From the NCBI GenBank assembly GCA_015069295.1, contig SVIW01000006.1, positions 1 through 64,000 of the forward strand: a DNA stretch of 64,000 bases, read 5' to 3'. The DNA is from Clostridiales bacterium. GTDB lineage: Bacteria > Bacillota > Clostridia > Christensenellales > Borkfalkiaceae. Position 1 is the first letter of the stretch. Each line of letters opens with the position of its first letter. The notes under the pieces are model-generated. The model was not told where the DNA came from, did no database searches, and was given only the letters and a program-made list of their open reading frames with translations. Shown in pieces: positions 1-7,208 of this stretch. Both the position numbers and the translations under genes were made by a program.

Positions 1-36
1 CAAGGTTACTTTTTCAAGTACTTTGAAAATTAACGG

Positions 37-65
37 AAATTACCTTTCATTTGCTTGTTTGTCAA
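37..65 (-). promoter_or_regulatory. Tandem promoter P3 firing toward the left edge
   Basis: TTGACA (60-65), a 17-base spacer and TAATTT (37-42) on the minus strand. It is the third promoter in the series, 118 bases from P2. Stacked strong promoters of this kind are typical of rRNA or other very highly expressed operons; the gene itself is outside the window, so that reading is inference. Confidence 0.55.
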
Positions 66-154
66 ATAAAATCTCATTTCTTTCTTATTCCATTTTTAAT
101 CTTCTTTACCCGAACCACAGTTCGGTCCGTCCCCTTCGCGGCGACAGCTTGTAT

Positions 155-184
155 ATAATACCACAAGCCCTTTTCCTTTGTCAA
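155..184 (-). promoter_or_regulatory. Tandem promoter P2 firing toward the left edge
   Basis: TTGACA (179-184), an 18-base spacer and TATTAT (155-160) on the minus strand. The bases around its start, ATACAAGCTGTC, match those of P1 111 bases upstream. A small CCGAA/TTCGG hairpin follows in the leader. Confidence 0.7.
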
Positions 185-265
185 GTGTTTTTTCAGACTT
201 TTTTAAACTTTTTTAAAAATTTTTTCCAGCCCGTTTTTTTACACTCCCTCGCGGACAGCTTGTAT

Positions 266-294
266 ATATTACCATTTTATATTTATAATGTCAA
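266..294 (-). promoter_or_regulatory. Tandem promoter P1 firing toward the left edge
   Basis: On the minus strand a TTGACA box (289-294) is followed after exactly 17 bases by TAATAT (266-271). It lies downstream of the ileS stop and points out of the window. The first transcribed bases, ACAAGCTGTC, are repeated after promoter P2, so the units look duplicated. The target gene lies beyond the left edge. Confidence 0.7.
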
Positions 295-379
295 TCACTT
301 TTTCGCAAATTCTCGAAAAATTTTTAAAAATGTTTATATTTTTCAATTTTTCAACAAACTTCTCAAAAGTCCAACATTT

Positions 380-3300
380 TTAGGCTTTTACCAACGTCAA
401 GGTCGCTTTATCGCCGTTTATATCCACCGTTTTGCTAACCCCATCCGCTGCTTTTACGTCCGTGCCGTCCACAACGTTCAAATCCGCAAGCTTTTTGCCT
501 AACGCACAGCCTTCCTCTACCGAAACCGCCAACACGTCGTTTTTAAACGCGCCGCTTGCAAGCACGGTCTTCGCTCTCCCTTCCGCTTCATAATATATAT
601 ATATACGGTCGGTGATTTGGAAATCCGCTTCTTTACGCATCGCTTGGATTTTAGAAACGATTTCTCTTTCAATCCCTTCCAAAATCAATTCTTCGGTGAG
701 TGCCGTGTTGAGCGCAACGGTTACGCCCTTATCGCTGGCGGAAATAAAGCCTGCTTTGCTTTCCGTGAAGATTTGCAAATCTTCCTCTTTCAATACGACT
801 TCGGGATCGCTTTCCAAAACGTATTCCCCACCGCCGCGAACGCTATCCACGACTTTCTTCGCATCGCAATTTACGAGGAACGCGGAAATTGCGCCCAACT
901 TTTTACCGTACTTAGGTCCAAGCGTTTTGAGCTGTGGTTTCAATTTATACGAAATAAATTCGTCTGCATCCTCAGCCGATTTATATTCTTTGATATTCAG
1001 CTCGTCCAAAGCAATCGCTTTCAACCCCTCGTCCAAATCCCCTGCGCGAGCAGTAACGACGTACATTTCTAAAAGCGGTTGTCTGTTTTTCACGTTGCCC
1101 GTGTTCCGAGCCGCTCTGCCGAGGTTTACCACGTCCAAAACGGTATCCATACCGCTTTCCAATTCAGCGTCCACAAAAGATTCGTCGTAGACGGGGAAAT
1201 CGCAAAGATGAACGGACTTAGGCGCGTCAGGGAAGAAGGCAGGTACGAGGTTAAGATACATTTCCTCCGCAATGAACGGCGTGTACGGCGCAGTCAATTT
1301 CGCAAACGTAACCAAAACGTGCCAAAGCGTGGTATACGCCGCCGCCTTGTCTTCCGTCATCTCACTCCCCCAATACCGATCTCTCCCGCGACGGACGTAC
1401 CAGTTGGACAAAATATCCGAGAAATCCTGCAACGCACGCGCGCTATCCGTAATATTATATACCGCAAGATTTTTATCCACCGTATCCACGAGCGTGTTCA
1501 GTTTAGAGAGTACCCACTTATCCATCAAAGAAAGTTTGCACTTCTTTAAATCGTAGTCAGCGGGATTATACCCGTCGACGTCTGCGTAAAGGCAGAAGAA
1601 CGCATAGGTATTCCAAAGCGTACCCATATACTTTCTCTGCGCTTCGCTGACCGCTTCGGGATAGAAACGGGAAGGCAGCCAAGGCGCGGAAGAGGTATAG
1701 AAATACCAACGCACAGCGTCCGCCCCCTGCTTGTCGAGCACCGACCAAGGGTCAACGACGTTGCCTTTATGTTTCGACATCTTAATACCGTTTTTATCGT
1801 TGACGTGTCCAAGCACGATACAATTTCTAAACGGCGCTTTATCGAAAAGCAGAGTCGAAATAACGAGCAAGGTATAGAACCAACCGCGGGTCTGGTCAAC
1901 CGCCTCGGAAATAAAGTCCGCGGGGAAAGTCTGTTCGAACAGTTCTTTATTCTCAAACGGATAATGGTACTGCGCAAACGGCATCGAACCGGAGTCAAAC
2001 CAACAGTCGATAACCTCGGGCGTACGGCGCATTTCGCCGCCACACTTACCGCACTTACAAGTCAAATCGTCCAAATACGGGCGGTGGAGTTCGATATCTT
2101 TCGCCGCGCCGCATTTTTCGGAAAGCTCTTTACGCGAACCGATAACCTCGATTTCCCCGCAATCGGGACAAACCCAAACGGGCAACGGCGTTCCCCAATA
2201 GCGGTCGCGCGAAAGCCCCCAATCGATAACGTTTTCCAAAAAGTTCCCCATACGCCCTTCCTTAATGGTATCGGGCATCCAATTGACGGAGCGGTTGGTT
2301 TCAATCAGTCTATCCTTAATTGCCGTTACTTTGATAAACCAGCTCGATCTCGCGTAATAGATAAGCGGAGTATCGCAGCGCCAGCAGAAAGGATAGTTGT
2401 GCATAAACTCCATCGTCTTTAACAGCAAACCGCGAGCTTTGAGGTCTTTGACGATAACGGGATCCGCCGCCTGCGCGCCGATACCCGTAAACTCGCCGCA
2501 GCCCGCGGGGAATTTCCCCTCTTCCGTAATGAGCTGCACGACGGGCAGGTTATAGCGTTTACCGACTTTATAGTCGTCTTCCCCGAATGCAGGCGCGATA
2601 TGCACAACGCCCGTACCGTCGGAAAGAGTAACGTAATTATCGCAAGTAACGTAATGCGATTTTTCACGATACGCAAATTTTTCTTTGCCGAAGGGATACA
2701 GCTCTTCGTATTCGGTATATTCGTACTCAGTACCCTTTTTCTTGGAGAGCACGGTATAGCCCTCTTCCCCAAGCACGCTTTGCAACAGCCCTTCCGCGAG
2801 AATATATTTCTCGCCCGTTTCCGACATTTCTACCATAACGTAGTCAAATTCGGGGTTCATACAAAGCGCAACGTTGGAAGGCAACGTCCAAGGGGTCGTC
2901 GTCCAAGCGAGAATATAGGTGTTTTCCGCGCCTTTTACTTTGAATTTTACAAAGGCGGTCAGTTGCTTTACGTCCTTATACCCCTGCGCAACCTCGTGCG
3001 AAGAAAGCGCCGTCCCACAACGAGGGCAATAGGGTACGATTTTGTGTCCCTTATACAAAAGCCCTTTCTTGTGGATTTCTTTGAGTGCCCACCATTCCGA
3101 TTCGATATAATCGTCGTGATAGGTAACGTACGGATTGTCCATATCGCACCAGTACCCAACGCGGTCGGACATCTTCTTCCACTCGTTCGAATACTGCCAA
3201 ACGGACTCTTTACACTGCTTGATGAAGGGCTCGATACCGTACCCCTCAATCCCCGTTTTGCTTTCCAAACCGAGTTTTTTCTCGACTTCCAATTCCACGG

Positions 3301-3577
3301 GCAAGCCGTGCGTATCCCAGCCCGCTTTTCTCAAAACGTGCTTGCCTTTCATCGTCTTATAACGGGGCACGATATCCTTCATAACGCGGGTCAAAATATG
3401 CCCAATGTGCGGTTTCCCGTTCGCGGTAGGAGGACCGTCGTAGAAGGAGAATTCTTCCTGCCCTTCCGTTGCGCGCATACTCTCTTCAAAGACTTTCTTT
3501 TCGTTCCAATACTCGACGATCTGTTTTTCACGTTCGACGAAGTTTAACGAAGTGTCTACTTTCTTGTATAAAGACAT
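380..3577 (-). CDS. ileS: Isoleucyl-tRNA synthetase
   Basis: Charges tRNA-Ile with isoleucine in the cytoplasm, with editing of misactivated valine. The 1065-residue protein has the class I HIGH signature at residues 57-60 (PHIGHIL) and the KMSKS-type loop as KMSKH around residues 599-603. Between them are the CP1 editing domain and paired CxxC zinc-type motifs, followed by an anticodon-binding C-terminal half. The long form with a C-terminal extension resembles the eukaryote-like IleRS type found in some bacteria, often linked to mupirocin tolerance in that subclass; tolerance here is inference. The ATG is preceded by AAAGGAG. A T-box leader with an ATC specifier lies directly upstream and has its own promoter, so expression should respond to uncharged tRNA-Ile. 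No clear terminator hairpin follows the stop. Confidence 0.97.
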   Translation of the reverse strand: MSLYKKVDTSLNFVEREKQIVEYWNEKKVFEESMRATEGQEEFSFYDGPPTANGKPHIGHILTRVMKDIVPRYKTMKGKHVLRKAGWDTHGLPVELEVEKKLGLESKTGIEGYGIEPFIKQCKESVWQYSNEWKKMSDRVGYWCDMDNPYVTYHDDYIESEWWALKEIHKKGLLYKGHKIVPYCPRCGTALSSHEVAQGYKDVKQLTAFVKFKVKGAENTYILAWTTTPWTLPSNVALCMNPEFDYVMVEMSETGEKYILAEGLLQSVLGEEGYTVLSKKKGTEYEYTEYEELYPFGKEKFAYREKSHYVTCDNYVTLSDGTGVVHIAPAFGEDDYKVGKRYNLPVVQLITEEGKFPAGCGEFTGIGAQAADPVIVKDLKARGLLLKTMEFMHNYPFCWRCDTPLIYYARSSWFIKVTAIKDRLIETNRSVNWMPDTIKEGRMGNFLENVIDWGLSRDRYWGTPLPVWVCPDCGEIEVIGSRKELSEKCGAAKDIELHRPYLDDLTCKCGKCGGEMRRTPEVIDCWFDSGSMPFAQYHYPFENKELFEQTFPADFISEAVDQTRGWFYTLLVISTLLFDKAPFRNCIVLGHVNDKNGIKMSKHKGNVVDPWSVLDKQGADAVRWYFYTSSAPWLPSRFYPEAVSEAQRKYMGTLWNTYAFFCLYADVDGYNPADYDLKKCKLSLMDKWVLSKLNTLVDTVDKNLAVYNITDSARALQDFSDILSNWYVRRGRDRYWGSEMTEDKAAAYTTLWHVLVTFAKLTAPYTPFIAEEMYLNLVPAFFPDAPKSVHLCDFPVYDESFVDAELESGMDTVLDVVNLGRAARNTGNVKNRQPLLEMYVVTARAGDLDEGLKAIALDELNIKEYKSAEDADEFISYKLKPQLKTLGPKYGKKLGAISAFLVNCDAKKVVDSVRGGGEYVLESDPEVVLKEEDLQIFTESKAGFISASDKGVTVALNTALTEELILEGIEREIVSKIQAMRKEADFQITDRIYIYYEAEGRAKTVLASGAFKNDVLAVSVEEGCALGKKLADLNVVDGTDVKAADGVSKTVDINGDKATLTLVKA

Positions 3578-3610
3578 ATAATTTTCTCCTTTGGAGCGTT
3601 TTTATCAATT

Positions 3611-3655
3611 AAAAAATAAAAAACAACCGTTGCGTCTTGGAAAAACACAACGGCC
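3611..3655 (-). terminator. Regulated terminator of the ileS T-box
   Basis: An eight-pair stem, CCGTTGTG with CGCAACGG (one G-U pair), is followed by TTGTTTTTTATTTTTT on the minus strand. Its 5' arm directly follows the T-box bulge, so the two structures can be mutually exclusive. Confidence 0.8.
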
Positions 3656-3850
3656 TTTTTAACCACCAAAACAAACTATCATTTGCTATCCCTGATAACG
3701 GAGGATAAGCCCGTACCCAAATACTCCTTTCGTTTCCTTAGGTCGGCTAATAAGGTGATATCTTTTACGCGCCCCTTCTTCCTTTCACCAAAACGGAATT
3801 TCTCTGTGCGGGGAAATCGTAAAAGCGTTGTCCTTTTTCAAACGCCTTTT
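3611..3850 (-). promoter_or_regulatory. T-box riboswitch leader of ileS (Ile, specifier ATC)
   Basis: In the minus-strand leader, a CAGAGA/TGGTGAAAG segment matches the usual T-box stem I pattern. A specifier-loop candidate GATATCA places ATC (codon for Ile) at 3757-3759 followed by the conserved A. A GGTGGTT antiterminator bulge, able to pair with the NCCA end of tRNA-Ile, lies at 3661-3667. A terminator hairpin (3627-3634 with 3646-3653) with a T-rich tail (3611-3626) ends the leader just before ileS. Uncharged tRNA-Ile should favour read-through. Confidence 0.85.
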
Positions 3851-3865
3851 TATACAGTTTTCTTT

Positions 3866-3894
3866 ATTATATCCTATTTTTTTGCTTTTGTAAA
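3866..3894 (-). promoter_or_regulatory. ileS promoter
   Basis: Minus-strand TTTACA (3889-3894), a 17-base spacer and a perfect TATAAT (3866-3871), about 20 bases upstream of the T-box stem I. It begins just after the stop of the deacetylase gene. Confidence 0.75.
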
Positions 3895-3912
3895 GCAAAA
3901 CGAACGCAAAGT

Positions 3913-4608
3913 TTAGCCCAATAAAACTTCTTTATTCGTACCGTAGAAAATATCCGCTTTGCCCGAAAGCTTTTTGCAAATTTTTTCAAACTTTTCCCAA
4001 GTAATCAGTTCCGCGTCCATTTCGTAAGCATGACCCCAGATATACAAAAGCTGCGGTTCGTCCGTCTCCAGCGCAAGGAATTTATCCACAATCTCCTCAA
4101 AGCAGTCCTCTGTGTAATACACAGTAGGATCGTAACGGAGCAAGTTTTCTTTTTGCACGGCAAACGAATGGGTCGATTTTACCGTACGGGAATATTTTAT
4201 CGGCGTGTTCTTTTCGATAAGCCCCGCCACGCGGTCGTCGTTCGGACCGTTGGGATACGCCATACCTACGACAGGATATCCGCAAAGCCGTTCCAGCAGC
4301 TTTCTATCTTCTTCAACCTGCCAAACAACCGCTTCGTCGTTCAGCGTAGTCAACGTGGGGTGGGTAAGCGAATGTACCGCTATTTCATGCCCTTGATAGA
4401 TGGATTTTAAAGAACTGGGATTTATTTTCGTATGTGTAATCGTACGTCCGTTGCAGACAAACTCCGTATTCGGTAAGCCCAACAAGCCCGAATTGAGATT
4501 AAACGTCCCTTTCAATCCGTACTTGTTCAAAATCTCGATTAACCGAATATCCTGCGTTACGCCGTCGTCAAAACTGAACGTTACCGCCTTTAACTTTCCT
4601 TCCCACAT
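3913..4608 (-). CDS. Polysaccharide deacetylase family protein (NodB-like)
   Basis: Predicted metal-dependent deacetylase of N- or O-acetylated carbohydrate. The 231-residue protein has no signal peptide. It shows the family's first motif FSFDDG at residues 11-16 (D14 catalytic, D15 metal ligand) and the second as HSLTHP at 79-84, with metal-binding H79 and H83. A third motif is visible as MAYPNG. It starts 24 bases after the aspS stop, so the two are probably co-transcribed. The lack of an export signal suggests an intracellular sugar substrate, or a deacylase of another small amide; the exact substrate cannot be read from the sequence. Confidence 0.85.
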   Translation of the reverse strand: MWEGKLKAVTFSFDDGVTQDIRLIEILNKYGLKGTFNLNSGLLGLPNTEFVCNGRTITHTKINPSSLKSIYQGHEIAVHSLTHPTLTTLNDEAVVWQVEEDRKLLERLCGYPVVGMAYPNGPNDDRVAGLIEKNTPIKYSRTVKSTHSFAVQKENLLRYDPTVYYTEDCFEEIVDKFLALETDEPQLLYIWGHAYEMDAELITWEKFEKICKKLSGKADIFYGTNKEVLLG

Positions 4609-4632
4609 AACAGCCCCCTATCCTTGTTTTCC

Positions 4633-5964
4633 TTACGGGGAAACGCGGTTGATATCGCGAGGGAACATCGTCGCTTCGCGGACGTTCTTCGCGCCAAGCA
4701 AGTGCATCGTCAATCTTTCCAATCCCAAGCCCAAACCGCCGTGAGGAGGCGCGCCGTACTTATGCAACATAAGATAGGTCGCAAATTCTTCTGGGTTCAT
4801 ACCCAATTTCACCATCTTTTCCACCTGCGCGTTGTAATCGTGCACGCGTTGACCGCCCGAAGTGATTTCCAAGCCCCTGAACAAAAGATCGAAAGACAAG
4901 GTATATTCGGGGTCTTCGGGGTCGTCCATCGTATAGAAAGGACGCTTTTTGGACGGGTAATGGGTAATGAAAATAAAGTCCGAATTAAACTGTTTCTTTG
5001 CGTACTTGCCCAAAAGCTGTTCTTCTTCGGGGTCAAAGTCCTTCATATCGCTAGGCTTGTATTTGAAAGTCTTCATCAAGATTTCCTTTGCTTCCATAAA
5101 TTTCAGCACGGGAATTTCTTTGATTTCGGGAATTTCAATATGCAACAATTCGACTTCGTTTTTGTATTCCGTCTTCAAAAGCTGCATAATATATTTTAAC
5201 ACGCCCGCTTCCATATTCATAATGTCTTCGAACGAGTCGATAAAGCCCATTTCAAAGTCCATCGAAATATATTCGTTGAGATGGCGGCTGGTGTCGTGGT
5301 GTTCAGCGCGGAACACGGGCGCGATTTCAAAAACGCGTTCGTAAACCGCTACCATCGCTTGCTTGTAAAGCTGGGGAGACTGCGCAAGATATACCTGTTT
5401 CCCGAAATAGTCGAGCTTAAAGACGTTCGTGCCGCCCTCTGCGCCCGCAAAGTTAATCTTCGGGGAGTGGATTTCGGTAAAGCCCTCTTTCGTCAAATAT
5501 TCTCTAAACCCTCTCTGAATCCCCTCTTGCAATTTGAAAATCGCGCGTTCTTTGGGGTTACGTAAGGTTACGGGACGGTAATCGAGTTTCGTGGAAAGAT
5601 CGCAGTTTACCTGCTTTTTCGTGATAACCACGGGCGGAATTTCCGCGGGGTGGGACAAAAGTTCGATATCGTGGATTTGCACTTCGTAACGCTTACTGCC
5701 GTCCTTGGTTTCGCCCGCAACGACCTTACCCGTAATTTTTGCGGCACATTCTTCCTTTACGTCCTCGCCCATACGGTAATTAGAAAAACTTTCCGCGTAT
5801 ACGCACTGGATCGTTTCTCTTGCCGTACGCAAGATTACAAACGCAAAATCCGACATCATACGGATATTGTGAATGGTGCCCGTAATGGTAACGATTTGGT
5901 CTTCGTATTTTTCAAAATCGGCATACGCAACGGTATTCGATTTTTGTTCGCCTGTGATAAACAT
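4633..5964 (-). CDS. aspS: Aspartyl-tRNA synthetase, archaeal/non-discriminating type
   Basis: Class II synthetase that charges tRNA-Asp, and probably tRNA-Asn if non-discriminating. The 443-residue length is that of the archaeal-type enzyme rather than the ~590-residue bacterial AspRS with its GAD insertion. An N-terminal OB-fold anticodon domain (about residues 15-110) precedes the catalytic core. Motif 2 is seen as FRAEHHDTSRHLNEY and motif 3 as GLGLGLERL near the C-terminus, which ends FPRDINRVSP as in that subgroup. If it is non-discriminating, a GatCAB amidotransferase should be encoded elsewhere. It is followed closely by the deacetylase gene. Confidence 0.93.
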   Translation of the reverse strand: MFITGEQKSNTVAYADFEKYEDQIVTITGTIHNIRMMSDFAFVILRTARETIQCVYAESFSNYRMGEDVKEECAAKITGKVVAGETKDGSKRYEVQIHDIELLSHPAEIPPVVITKKQVNCDLSTKLDYRPVTLRNPKERAIFKLQEGIQRGFREYLTKEGFTEIHSPKINFAGAEGGTNVFKLDYFGKQVYLAQSPQLYKQAMVAVYERVFEIAPVFRAEHHDTSRHLNEYISMDFEMGFIDSFEDIMNMEAGVLKYIMQLLKTEYKNEVELLHIEIPEIKEIPVLKFMEAKEILMKTFKYKPSDMKDFDPEEEQLLGKYAKKQFNSDFIFITHYPSKKRPFYTMDDPEDPEYTLSFDLLFRGLEITSGGQRVHDYNAQVEKMVKLGMNPEEFATYLMLHKYGAPPHGGLGLGLERLTMHLLGAKNVREATMFPRDINRVSP

Positions 5965-6014
5965 ATCCCTTCACCTCGTTTTAGTAAAAAAAATTCACCT
6001 TTTATTACGATACT

Positions 6015-6043
6015 ATTTTAATATGTTTGACAAAAAAAATCAA
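6015..6043 (-). promoter_or_regulatory. aspS promoter
   Basis: Minus-strand TTGATT (6038-6043), a 17-base spacer and TAAAAT (6015-6020). It overlaps, face to face, the plus-strand promoter of the kinase gene. Confidence 0.55.
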
Positions 6044-6055
6044 GAAAATTATAAT
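6027..6055 (+). promoter_or_regulatory. Pyridoxal kinase gene promoter
   Basis: Perfect TTGACA (6027-6032), a 17-base spacer and perfect TATAAT (6050-6055), about 30 bases upstream of the ATG at 6093. Confidence 0.85.
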
Positions 6056-6092
6056 AGATTTATCAAATTTTTCTTGTTTGGGGGCAATTTCA

Positions 6093-6908
6093 ATGCGCGT
6101 TTTGGCTATCAACGATATTTCCTGCGTCGGAAAATGCTCGTTAACCGTAACCCTGCCTATCCTCTCCGCCTGCGGAATCGAATGCGACGTCCTGCCAACG
6201 GCAATGCTATCCACCCACACGGGCGGGTTTACCGACTACTTTTTCCGCGATTGCACCGAAGATATTCCGCAAATCTTACAGCACTGGAAATCGATCGGCT
6301 TGACCTTCGATTTTATTTACAGCGGCTATCTTGGCAGTATCAAGCAAATCGATTTAGTTTTGCAAACCGCTAAGCACTTTCTTTCCGAAAACGGAAAACT
6401 CATCGTCGATCCCGTAATGGGCGACGGCGGGAAACTGTACAAAGGCTTTTCCGCGGCTTTCGTTGAAAAAATGCGCGAACTTTGCCGCAAAGCCGATTAT
6501 ATCCTGCCCAACGTTACCGAAGCGTGTTACCTTGCCGATTTGCCCTATCCCCTCGACGACGAAAGCGCAAAAAGCGCAATCCCCGCTCTGCAAAAGCTCT
6601 GCCCCCACCCCATCGTTACGGGAGTAACGACTAAAAACCGCGTTTCGGTCTATTATGCGGAGGCGGGCAACGTATGCACGTATGCGCACGAGAATATAAA
6701 AGGATTTTTCCACGGCGCGGGCGACGTATTCGCCTCGGCGTTCGTGGGCAGCTTGGCAAACGGGAAAACGGAAGAAGAGTCCATTCGCCTTGCCGCCGAT
6801 TTCGTAGCGGCGTGTATTCGCCGTTCGGAAAAGGAAGTCCCCGACAAACGCTTTGGCTTAGCTTTTGAAAAAGAAATTTTCCCTTTCCTGCAAAAGCTGC
6901 ACGGTTAA
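6093..6908 (+). CDS. pdxK: Pyridoxal/pyridoxamine kinase (ribokinase fold)
   Basis: Phosphorylates vitamin B6 vitamers in the salvage route to pyridoxal phosphate. The 271-residue protein begins MRVLAIND; this ATG has GGGGG eight bases upstream, which decides against a longer frame that opens with TTG inside the promoter. Family signs are ISCVGKCSL near the N-terminus, the DPVMGDGG segment around residues 106-113, and the anion-hole/catalytic motif GAGDVFASAF at 208-217 with the base Asp211. It is one of few plus-strand genes and reads away from aspS. PdxY and PdxK belong to one family and cannot be separated here; a related hydroxymethylpyrimidine kinase role is less likely. Confidence 0.88.
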   Translation: MRVLAINDISCVGKCSLTVTLPILSACGIECDVLPTAMLSTHTGGFTDYFFRDCTEDIPQILQHWKSIGLTFDFIYSGYLGSIKQIDLVLQTAKHFLSENGKLIVDPVMGDGGKLYKGFSAAFVEKMRELCRKADYILPNVTEACYLADLPYPLDDESAKSAIPALQKLCPHPIVTGVTTKNRVSVYYAEAGNVCTYAHENIKGFFHGAGDVFASAFVGSLANGKTEEESIRLAADFVAACIRRSEKEVPDKRFGLAFEKEIFPFLQKLHG

Positions 6909-6927
6909 AAATTCTACCTGCATTTCC

Positions 6928-6956
6928 TTGACTTTCGAAAAGAAAGCCGCTATAAT
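6928..6956 (+). promoter_or_regulatory. Strong promoter of a small RNA
   Basis: TTGACT (6928-6933), a 17-base spacer and a perfect TATAAT (6951-6956), just after the kinase stop. The predicted start is near 6963. No start codon with a ribosome site follows. Confidence 0.8.
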
Positions 6957-6962
6957 AAAAAC

Positions 6963-7140
6963 AGATCTGCGGTGTTCGGAGTTCGGCTTATTTGCGGAAT
7001 CCACAATATATATACGGGAGCGGTCATTCGTGGCGATAGGCAAGGTCTGTTTTACGGAAAGTCCGAGGCGTCAAGATGCGGCACCCACCTGCTTTTAGCG
7101 GGTTCACCTTTTGCCGAGGTGCGGCACAGGCGGATTCTTT
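6963..7140 (+). ncRNA. ssrS: Probable 6S RNA (or another structured small RNA)
   Basis: A non-coding stretch with its own strong promoter and a following terminator. The two ends can form a long interrupted rod. Base pairs join GATCTGC with GCGGATT, then GTGTT with GGCAC, then TTCGGC with GCCGAG. A local CCTGC/GCGGG hairpin sits on the 3' side of the next open region. About 180 nucleotides, a long closing stem and a central bubble with a 3'-side hairpin is the architecture of 6S RNA, the RNA polymerase-sigmaA decoy. It lacks the SRP loop signature and the RNase P core. The family call rests on shape and size only. Confidence 0.5.
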
Positions 7141-7171
7141 TGTATACAACCCGATTTTTCGGTATTATAAC

Positions 7172-7203
7172 AAAAAAACGGAGCCAAACAGCTCCGTTTT
7201 TTG
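7172..7203. terminator. Bidirectional terminator between the small RNA and lipoprotein gene 1
   Basis: ACGGAGC (7179-7185) pairs with GCTCCGT (7191-7197). T runs lie on the 3' side in both directions, so it can end the plus-strand RNA and the minus-strand lipoprotein gene. Confidence 0.85.
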
Positions 7204-7208
7204 TTTTC

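Noticed and set aside
6963-7140. RNase P RNA or SRP RNA
   Set aside because: A GGAAAGTCCG piece recalls RNase P, but the length is about half and other core segments are missing; the SRP loop signature is absent.
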